The translations under genes were made by a program, and so were the position numbers. Under the pieces are notes generated by a model, which saw only the letters and a list, made by a program, of their open reading frames with translations, did no database searches and was not told the DNA's origin. DNA of 64,000 nucleotides, taken from positions 5,828,001 to 5,892,000 of the forward strand of contig JAQOTA010000050.1 in the NCBI GenBank assembly GCA_029532415.1. The letters run 5' to 3'. The DNA is from Marasmius tenuissimus. Its lineage: Eukaryota; Basidiomycota; Agaricomycetes; Agaricales; Marasmiaceae. Positions 56,404 to 64,000 of this stretch are shown in pieces. The number at the start of each line of letters is the position of its first letter. Positions within the stretch are counted from its first letter, which is position 1.

Positions 56404-56466
56404 GCGTTTAAACGCGGTGCTATAGCAAAAGTGCTTTATTATTTAAATATTTTATATTATATCCCT
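56404..56466 (-). repeat. Right terminal inverted repeat of the KDZ element
   Basis: Reverse complement starts AGGGATATAATATAAAATAT and ends GCGTTTAAACGC; partner of 40102-40163. Confidence 0.8.
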
Positions 56467-56474
56467 GCTTCTGC
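56467..56474. repeat. Target site duplication GCTTCTGC, right copy
   Basis: Immediately follows the KDZ right end and continues into ZnF promoter sequence. Confidence 0.88.
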
Positions 56475-56575
56475 GACGAATCGATGGTGACGGTCGGGTT
56501 CAAGGCTGGGTCCTGAGGTGACATGACGTTGAGTTGCTGTTTTATACGAACTCTATTTAGAGGTTTTCGTGGAAA
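56467..56575 (-). promoter_or_regulatory. Orphaned ZnF promoter-hairpin module
   Basis: Matches 22536-22645 (ZnF-C promoter): the GGCTGGG arm, TATAAAA, and AACTCTATTTAGAGGT. It now points into the KDZ right end, 16.4 kb from ZnF-E, and might drive transcription across the element end. Confidence 0.82.
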
Positions 56576-56796
56576 CTGACTCACTGCGGCCTCTGACGTA
56601 GGTTCTCAGAAAGGGTGCTCGTACAATAAGGGCGAGGAATTTCGCTTTCGCTGATAAATTTTGACACAAAGGATACTTGTCAAGTACATATCGAAAAGGC
56701 TACAAGAAAGATTACAAGATAGATACTACACATATACAGAGTGGGTAAACAGCACGAAGTTCAAAGCGTACTACACTGCCAACACGCAAGGTCGTG

Positions 56797-59700
56797 TTAA
56801 TCTGCCTCACCCCAAGGCTGATCTACATTAACGTCTCCTTCATCCGCATCTCCATCGGGTGTCGCTCCCTCCATCATCCTATCGAAAGCCTCCATCTCCG
56901 CCCTAGCCTGGTCTCTAATCGCAACATCATAACCACCGGCAAAGTCCACCTGCTCCCGAGTATCCCACATAGGTCCGGGTCCAGTCCACCCACCGTTCTC
57001 GTACACGTAATTCAAGAACGAGCGCCATAGTGGGTCGAGCGATAGAACGTTGGGATCTCCGGCGATGACGAGGAGGGATTGGGCCCGAGTGACGGCCACT
57101 GCGAAAAAGATAATCAAATTAGAGGATGTGAAGCGAATGAGTGTCCATGGCAACTCACCATTGAACCGCCTAGGATTGGCAACAAAACCAAGGGTGTGGC
57201 GGAGGTCGTAGTCGACGAATTCCCGGCTGCTTCGAACGGTGGTCACGATGATTACTTTGCGTTCCTGGAAGTATCGCGTTCATGATGAGAAGGGAGCTTT
57301 TGGTGACATGAAACAATCGACCTACCTGTCCCTGGAACTCTTCTACGCTTCCAACCTTCACCGAAGCACTCAAGCTTCGGAACGCAGCTCGGAGTTTCAA
57401 TACCTGAGCTCGGTAAGGGGCAATGACACCAATGTCGTCGTCATCTGTATCCCAGAAGTGGTCAGCTACATGAAGGGCGATACGTGGTGCACACGTACTC
57501 AATCGAATCCGCGGATCGGACCTCAACTTCTCGAGTACCGACTTGACGACTGTCACCTCATCAACATTGAAGTATGAAGGTGACGATGCCTCCCTGTCGT
57601 CTTTCCCAAAGACGGAATGGAAAACGATTGGGAACTTCGGAGACACGACATGAATGGAATTGAGGAAGAGGTCTGTAATGCCGGGGTCAGCACACGGCTC
57701 AAGATCCCCGCGGTAGAACTGCTCGTTAGGGAACCTCAGAATCGCGCTATGAGAACGGTAGTTTTTGGTGAGTTTCACCACTCTACGGAAAGCTCAGTCA
57801 GTTACTGTTCCCCACACAGCAGAGCGTGAACCAAACATACGAGATGCCATACCCCTCGACTTCATCATAGACTTCTCTCCCCATGAGCCGCTCAATGTAC
57901 GACGCTCCCAACCCCAACCTCCTCGCAACGCTCGACCGGATAATCGGTCCCAGCTGTTTTGGATCCCCACACACCACTACATTCGTCTCATCCCCCGCCA
58001 TCATCTTGATCGCTACCATGACCTCAGGCTCTGTAGCCTGCCCAGCCTCGTCAACGAAAATATGGCTATAGTGCCCTCGGGGTACCCCGATCCCCGAAAC
58101 AATGCTCGCCGAAATGCATGTCGTAACGACCACACGGAATTCTTTCACCCGCTCTGAGCCACGGACGGAGAAATGTCCATTCGGGGTGCAGTACGTGAAG
58201 GGGATCAGCTCGGCGGGAACTTGCTCCCTGAAACGAGATGGTGCATATGCACGGAATAGGACATTTGGGCCTAGCTCTCGTAGGCGCAGAGCGATGAGGT
58301 CCGCAGCTGAGTTGCTGGGAGCACAAGCAAAGACACGGGCTTCGGGGGAGGAGGCGAGGATCTGGCGTATTGTTTCGACGAGGGTGACGGTTTTTCCGGT
58401 ACCAGGACTGAAGGAAAGTCAGTTGGTGGACAGTCAAGACGTCCGGAGCGACACTCACGGTCCAAATATAACGAACGGGGGTGAACCTGCAGGCGCATGC
58501 ACGATCGAAGTGACGGCCTGAAGTTGCCTCTCATTGGCGGCAATCGTGGGGTTGAATGTGGTGCGCGAAAGTCCATGGGGAGCAGCGTCCAGAAGAAGAT
58601 GCTCTGGTTCGGGGAATAAGACCCGGTCTGGTACAAACGCCGAATCTAATGCTTGGTGTTCTCGGCGAAGGGGAATTCGGTTCAGTTTGAATCTGACCAG
58701 GAAGCGGTCGGTTGGTTTCGGCACGAAGGCTTTGTGAAATTTCATCCCGACGTCTTCCTTACGGACATTGTGTACGCCACCCTCAAACCAGCGTCCTCCA
58801 GGGCTTGTATGGGGCTGAACAAGGATCTTGTCGCCTGAAATAAGATGGTTTGAGGGTTCCTGCAACATTTCAGAAATAGGCATTGTTCACATACCAACAA
58901 GGACACTAGGCCGCTTTTCAGCCAATCCTGGGACATCGAGACTGGTGAGATACATGTTAGAACACTCCGAGTCGAGAAGGCGAAGCCTCATGCATACTAA
59001 TAGGAAAAGTTATGTTTGGTGAGCCTCGCACTCGACATATCATAATGTTCCATATCGCGACTGAAAGGGGCTGAACGTCAGAACGCTATCCAAAAGTAAG
59101 ATGAAGCGGAACACATACTTCATCTGATACTCTTCCGCCCATATGAGATGCTTGAAGAACTTATCATATCCTGCGCTATCGAATACCCGGGGAAGATGCG
59201 TCAACTCCATCTGCGCTATGATCTCTCTTGTGGTGCCCCCAGATTCCAGAATGCTGGCTAATGGCTTTGGAATGCTCGCATGCGCCAGTCGTCCGACGTA
59301 AGGAATGACGGTCAGTAACGGAACTGGCTCGCCCGGAACGATTTCAGTCTCTGGGTGACGGATGGCAGATATATCCTTTGGGGTGTAAGGCACCTTGGGT
59401 TGCAGATCGCTTTGGTCGGTTTGGCTGCCGACGTGGACGCGTAGTTTGCGTGCAATGACGAAGTGGGAACGAATATGTGGGCTCTTGAATGTGAGCTCCA
59501 GGCGATCTTCAGCACGGCCATAGTGATTAGTAGTCATGTTAATGTTGAGCTGGACGGGTACAGAAGGGGAAATAATGCGATTCAGACCGACGACAGATAC
59601 AGTGAACCTACAGAGGGAGGAAAATTCAGTAAAAGGGATAGTTCATGAAGGCGGTGGATGCTCACGGAGAGTACGTCCGCTGTCCCCTGGAAGACGCCAA

Positions 59701-60468
59701 GGTACATTGGATAAGCTCAGCTCGAACTGGCAGCTTGGCCTTGGCTGATACCTTGATTGTAATGCCTCGTTTGGCAGTATCTAGGTCCACGATCTTGAAG
59801 TCGAAGTTTCCCTCAACGGTCATCCCGTTTTTGTCGCTCTCGGTTGGCTCGTTCTCGTTCGCCTCCACAGGCACCCCAGACACCGTGGCATTACGACTCA
59901 TAGTGTCTACTCCGCCCGGGGTCGTCCTCAATTGCGCGATGGCGGCTTGGTGCGATTTTCCTTGTAAGTGTTGTTCACGGCTCAGAGCGTCCATTCGGCG
60001 GCCACAAGGCTGGCAGGTCCATTTCTGTCCGGGTGATGCCACTGTTACAGAAGCTAAGCAGATGGGTGAGTATGTTGCGTTCGTTATCGTAGCAATCCGC
60101 TTACCTGCTGCGTTTGTTCTATGATCTATGCCTCGAAGATGCGACTGCCTATTCCCGACTTCCATCTGACGATTACAAATCCCACACGTCCATAGTCGCA
60201 GATTCGAGACCGTTTGTGAAGCTTGTGCCGGTGCGGCCCCTTTCTTCGCAGCCTTCTTCATGTGCTTCTGTCCTTGAAGATGGTGATCTCGACTCTCGAC
60301 AGGCATATGGCGATCGCACGGTTTACAAAACCAGTTTCCTGGGCTTGCACGGCGTTTGGATTGTGCGGCAGCTTTCTTCTTGTGTGATGCGCCCTGAAGA
60401 TGCGATCCTTTACTGGTCATCTGCATTTCACGGTTGCAAACCGTACACGTCCATTTCTGGGATGGCAT
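56797..60468 (-). CDS. H3: four-finger SF1 RNA helicase, Mov10/SDE3/Upf1-like
   Basis: Start MPSQKWTCTVCNREM at 60468. Four U1/JAZ-type fingers (WTCTVC, WFCKPC, WTCGIC, WTCQPC), with an intron at about 60105-60054 between fingers 3 and 4. Then the beta region (EDRLELTFKSP), a VGSQTDQSDLQPKVPYTP stretch, VPGLAEKRPSVLVG, GPPGTGKT across an intron near 58410-58455, CAPSNSAAD, VDEAGQATEPE, GDPKQLGP, NYRSH, IGVIAPYRAQ, VGSVEEFQGQ and VAVTRAQ, ending QPWGEAD at 56797. No stop seen. From about 56797 to 58260 it is nearly identical to H2 in DNA, introns included; beyond that divergence rises sharply and the number of fingers differs (four against two). It is therefore a mosaic: conserved motor, variable RNA-binding front. 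Confidence 0.9.
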
Positions 60469-60570
60469 GAGGCTATGTTTTGACAGTTGTTAGTCGAAGA
60501 ATGTGAGCCAGCAAATGAAGGGATACGAACAATATCAAGTCGAATTTCTTACAGTAAGGATAGCTAGCTG

Positions 60571-60695
60571 CCCAGCCTCGAAATCGAAATCGATGATGAT
60601 GGTCGGGTTCAAGGCTGGGTCCTGCAGTAATACCACGTTGCGTTGCTCTTTTATAACACCGTTGTGAACTCTAATTAAAGTTTTTCGTGGTAAAG
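60571..60695 (-). promoter_or_regulatory. Shared promoter-hairpin module of helicase H3
   Basis: AACTCTAATTAAAGTT (60667-60682; one base off perfect symmetry), a TATAAAA box near 60655-60649, hairpin arms GGCTGGG (about 60613) and CCCAGCC (60571). Closest to the H2 module. Confidence 0.78.
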
Positions 60696-60699
60696 CGGC

Positions 60700-61970
60700 A
60701 AGGACTTCCGCAGCCCGCAGCCGCTTGCGGATCCGAATACTTGAATCTTCAGATATTTGTTTTTGAGCACAGTTGGCACGCAGCCTGATGGTAGCTGTAG
60801 TAGCTTCTCGGAGTAATACGATCGGAAACTCAGGCTCATGCATTGAAGAGGTACAACCGTCGACAAAATGGTAGATCAAGGTGGGGCCTTCAGTGTTGTT
60901 GCTTTGACGATAGTTTGAATTTCATAGTATTGCGGGTTCGGAGCAAAGGTTGAATTAGAAGGTTATGTCTACCTTTTGGTAAAGTCAGTGGGACGAAAGG
61001 GTAAGATCAGGCGTTTTACACACCGTATAACTACACAACCTCCGTTCATAACCAGTCGCTCTCTGTTGCATCGTCACAATACCTGTACCACAGGATGGTA
61101 CCCTGTCCGACAGACTCTTTCCTCTGGAAAATATTGCGATCTCGAAACAACGTCATATGGCAGTCTTGGAACTGAAGAAAGATGAACACGGTTGGTATAT
61201 CGGAAGGCCGCACGCAAGAGAGCAAGGACAGTGAAAGGGAGTGCAAGGCCTTCGCCAACCACGATTCCTATCGCTTTGGAAGCGCTGCTTCGATGTTCTT
61301 GAGCAGGTCGAACAGGTTCGCGAAACGGCTGAGCTTGATGATTCGAAAGAATTGGAGACTGTTGTGTAATTCAATTGGATGAAAGCGACATTCGGTCCAG
61401 GAGGCAAAGCTTTCTGGTGCTGAGGATCCGCATATTGGACTGTTCCTGTAAGGAAAGAAAAGAGGAATGAAAAGGTACCCAAAGGCGAGGCGCAGGTGAG
61501 CTGATGGTCGTCGGGTCGATACCTTTGGCGCTGACAAAGGATCGTGCTTACAACCATCATGGCAAAACCGTGGCATGTTCCGGATCTACACAACTTGAAC
61601 TACTTCTTCCCCGTTGTTTTCGACTCTCCAACGATGATTCAGCAAAGCCATGAGTTTTCCCAGCGAATGGAAACTGAGTGGGGGCCTGTTGGCAGGACAG
61701 CTGTGCGGTTTTTCATCTTGGTTGACGACGAGCCTTGGGCATGTTCGTTTGAAAGATAAGAAGGGCTTGGAACCTCGTTGATTGATTGGTATTTGGAGGA
61801 GAGCCCAACGAGACCTAGTCGATCTCTCGTTCTCTCATTTAGCATATGTTGATCAGGGTTTGAATAGTACGTGTTTTCTTTATTTACAAGCCATCCCAAC
61901 TCATTCCGTCGTCCCACATATGAAAGGTCAATCGCAATGTTCATGAATAGAGATGCGCTTCAATACATGA
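60700..61970. repeat. Duplicated gene-free spacer between H3 and ZnF-F
   Basis: Counterpart of 26450-27790. The minus-strand piece SAPESFASWTECRFHPIELHN... ending LEAALPKR is again present. Indels between the copies break other frames. No gene called. Confidence 0.55.
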
Positions 61971-61976
61971 CTATCA

Positions 61977-63134
61977 TCAGTGATACCCGTTCCCTTTCTT
62001 TTTCCACGGACGCTCTACATAATAGTCTTCGCCAGAGCTCCAGCCTCCGCCGCTAGGGATCCTGCCATATCCCAGTTCTGCGATATAATCCAGCATTTCC
62101 TCACCCGACTCTGGCCCTAGAAGGTCGCCACCGTCCGACCAGTCGTATCTATATTGACCTCGGCCTCCTCCTCTTCCTCTTCCTCCGCCACCTCCACTTG
62201 GTCCACCCCCGCCACCGCCTCCACCTGGACCTCCACCTCCGCCGCCTCTTCCCGGACCACCACCCCTACTTCCACCACGAGCCGGCCCTCTGCGTCTACC
62301 TGGACCTCCACTCCCGCCTGTTATTCCGGATCCTCTGATATGGCTATCATCGTCGTCGTCATCATCATCATCATAATCATTGGAACGGCGACGAGCTAGC
62401 CACGTAGCATGCAGATCGCCCCTCAAATGACGCCCTCGATGTTTAGCGTTCATCTTAACCGAGCAAATCGTGCAGATCCAGAACCCTGCGCCCACGTTTG
62501 TGATGTTCTCAACACCGTTTCCCTCGACAACGGCCTTGTGCTGCTTTCCCTGAACATGTTGTTCGCGATTTTGAACGTTCATCTGGCGGCCACAAGGTTC
62601 GCAGGTCCAATTCTGGGAAGCTTGTGATGGTTGTGTTGTCGGCGGTTGGCGGTCGATAACGACTGGGTAAGGATCCCGGACGGAAGACGACGCTCCAGTA
62701 CCGTTACGAGCACGAGCTGTTTTCTTCAGATGCGGCTTCCCCTTCAGATGCATCTCCCGACTCCCGAGCGGCACATTGCAATCACAGATCGTACACGTCC
62801 AATACTCCAGTTTCGAACGAAGCTCCTCGTTGGAGGCTGATGATGGTGCTGAAGCTTTCTTCCGGTGAGGTTGTCCTTTGACATGGGTTTCTCGACATGA
62901 AATCGGCATCTGGCAGTTACACGTCGTGCACGTCCATACTCCCGGTAGCGCCCCTGCACCGGTATCATTCATGTTGTCGTTCCCACTCCCAAGCTCGTTG
63001 GCAGCGGTGGATTCCGAAGCTGCGACTTTTGCCAGGTGCGATTTCCCCTGTAGATGCGACCTCCTGGACAACAGCCCCATTTCGCGGTTGCACACGGTAC
63101 ACGTCCATTTCTTTTGGGATAACTCAGATGGCAT
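61977..63134 (-). CDS. ZnF-F: five-finger U1/JAZ-type C2H2 protein with Asp run and Gly/Arg-rich tail
   Basis: Start MPSELSQKKWTC at 63134 (an upstream in-frame ATG at 63245 falls before the 5' UTR intron). Five fingers: WTCTVC, WTCTTC, WTCTIC, WTCEPC and WICTIC, each C-x2-C-x11-H-x5-H. LHATWLARRRSNDY, an Asp run, a long Gly/Arg-rich region (GGPGRRRGPARGGSRGGGPG) and LGYGRIPSGGGWSSGEDYYV follow. Its tail motif is altered (Cys to Trp) and extended (ERPWKKKGNGYH) compared with the other copies. Intact; the longest ZnF protein here at about 385 residues. Counterpart of ZnF-D in the first block, which has lost finger 2. Confidence 0.87.
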   Translation of the reverse strand: MPSELSQKKWTCTVCNREMGLLSRRSHLQGKSHLAKVAASESTAANELGSGNDNMNDTGAGALPGVWTCTTCNCQMPISCRETHVKGQPHRKKASAPSSASNEELRSKLEYWTCTICDCNVPLGSREMHLKGKPHLKKTARARNGTGASSSVRDPYPVVIDRQPPTTQPSQASQNWTCEPCGRQMNVQNREQHVQGKQHKAVVEGNGVENITNVGAGFWICTICSVKMNAKHRGRHLRGDLHATWLARRRSNDYDDDDDDDDDSHIRGSGITGGSGGPGRRRGPARGGSRGGGPGRGGGGGGPGGGGGGGGPSGGGGGRGRGGGRGQYRYDWSDGGDLLGPESGEEMLDYIAELGYGRIPSGGGWSSGEDYYVERPWKKKGNGYH

Positions 63135-63253
63135 GATGATAAGGCTAGAATTCGAGAAGCAGATAGCAGGTGAGCTGAAAGCATGCAAGTAATCAAACGA
63201 GGAATGACCTACAATATAAAGTTGAATTTTCGAGGTTTGTAACAACTAAATTT

Positions 63254-63373
63254 CCCAGCCTCGAAGTCGAAATCGATAGATGACGATGGTCGGGTTCAAG
63301 GCTGGGATGTGTGGAAACGTTACGTTGGGCCGCCCTTTTATACGAACTCTATTTAGAGTTTTTCGTGGAAAAT
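63254..63373 (-). promoter_or_regulatory. Shared ZnF/helicase promoter-hairpin module (copy F)
   Basis: AACTCTATTTAGAGTT at 63345-63360, TATAAAA at 63343-63337 on the minus strand, hairpin arms GGCTGGG (about 63300) and CCCAGCC (63254). Same spacing as copies B and D. Confidence 0.8.
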
Positions 63374-64000
63374 ACAAGGTGCCACGTGAGCAAGCCGTTT
63401 CGGTGGTCGTGTCCGCAATACTGAGATACGAGCAAGGCGAGCAGAGCCAAACTTTGAAGTCTCAAACTCTGGATTGTTGAATAGTGGGGGAAACAATTGT
63501 CTGGATATCGATCGTGGCTTGCAAGAATCAAGTTTGAGGTTGCAATATTGCCAGAGAGCCAGTTTGACGACCATTGCCAACGAAATTCGAACAGTCGTTC
63601 GTGAAAACCGAAACATTGTACTCAAGAACCACTGGTGGATGGTGTAGTGTGCTCTTTTGGTCGTAGTAGAGGTTACACATGACAATAAGAGGAGAATGGC
63701 GCTGAATCGTCTGAGAGAGCTAAAGCGTCCGGCTGGCACGGGCCGAGTTGAGGGCAGGCTCGAGGCTTCCCAACTTCGTTCGGCGCGTCTTTATATCTTT
63801 CGTCAGGCCATACACATGCCAAAATCCGCGCATTTACGATGAACAAATGCTTTTTTTACTCTTTTATCATATCTTAGCTCGAAAATCTTCGAAATTCCGG
63901 TAAAGTCCCCGACGGTGGAAAAACGGGATCAAGAATGGTGGGAAGGCATAATCTCCCCTCTCAGCCGAGATCTAATAGTCTCGGCTTTCCTAATCCTATC
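63374..64000. other. No recognised gene
   Basis: Similarity with the first block ends soon after the module. Short frames on both strands carry no recognisable motif. Confidence 0.45.

Larger units (their letters stand above)
40100..56466. mobile_element. KDZ-class (Kyakuja-Dileera-Zisupton) DNA transposon with cargo, about 16.4 kb
   Basis: Defined by comparison with the uninterrupted ZnF-C/H2 block. It has an 8-bp target duplication, imperfect terminal inverted repeats of about 62 bp, clustered subterminal TTTAAACG repeats at the right end and a KDZ transposase. Cargo: a GIY-YIG/T5orf172 gene, a KOW-motif gene and at least four unknown genes. The transposase and one cargo gene carry nonsense codons, so this copy is probably immobile by itself. 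Confidence 0.88.
21000..63480. repeat. Tandem duplication of the ZnF/helicase/ZnF block, opened by transposons
   Basis: Block 1 is about 21000-29052 (ZnF-C, H2, ZnF-D). Block 2 is 38612-40099 plus 56467-63480 (ZnF-E, H3, ZnF-F). Joining the two parts of block 2 across the KDZ element gives the same gene order, strand and spacing as block 1. The element pair 29053-38611 sits at the junction between the blocks. Confidence 0.88.

Noticed and set aside
56053..56420. CRISPR-like or telomere-like repeat array
   Set aside because: Units are short, lack spacers and sit at a transposon end; subterminal transposase-binding repeats explain them.
40100..56466. Starship-type giant element
   Set aside because: No tyrosine recombinase (DUF3435) seen; inverted ends, an 8-bp target duplication and a KDZ transposase point to a DDE transposon.

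Overview
The window looks like a basidiomycete (Agaricomycete-type) nuclear chromosome segment. Genes are split by many short introns of about 50-60 nt. The gene families are typical of mushrooms: a fungal arylsulfotransferase, a Kyakuja-Dileera-Zisupton (KDZ) transposase with fungal cargo genes, and a Ty1/copia element. Species cannot be named from sequence alone.

Layout. 1-9.4 kb: an arylsulfotransferase-family gene (-), a small unknown gene (+), a decayed helicase fragment, a first endonuclease/exonuclease/phosphatase (EEP) gene and an intron-containing tRNA-Arg(ACG). 10-29 kb: an accessory gene cluster made of Mov10/SDE3/Upf1-like SF1 RNA helicases (H1 and H2), secreted EEP nucleases (EEP2 and EEP3) and small proteins with arrays of U1/JAZ-type C2H2 fingers plus a glycine-rich tail (ZnF-A to ZnF-D). 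29-38.6 kb: a small inverted-repeat DNA element split by a near-complete 9.17-kb copia retrotransposon. 38.6-63.4 kb: a second copy of the 21-29 kb block (ZnF-E, H3, ZnF-F), itself split by a 16.4-kb KDZ DNA transposon with terminal inverted repeats, 8-bp target duplication, subterminal repeats and cargo. 63.4-64 kb: nothing recognised.

The cluster grew by at least two tandem duplications. One is about 3.9 kb (H1 3' end, EEP, ZnF). The other is about 8 kb (ZnF, helicase, ZnF) and was later opened by three transposon insertions. H2, H3 and the stand-alone ZnF genes, but not H1, share an unusual upstream module: a 16-bp palindrome, a TATAAAA box, then a long imperfect hairpin that should lie at the extreme 5' end of the mRNA. 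The fingers of H2 and H3 are the same C-x2-C-x11-H-x5-H type as those of the ZnF proteins. This finger type binds double-stranded RNA in known families, and Mov10/SDE3 helicases act in RNA silencing and restraint of retroelements. My inference is that helicases and ZnF proteins form one co-expressed, fast-evolving RNA-directed system; no function is shown by the sequence itself. Several copies are broken by C-to-T-type nonsense changes, and ZnF-E shows CpG-type decay, so part of the locus has probably been methylated or otherwise silenced.
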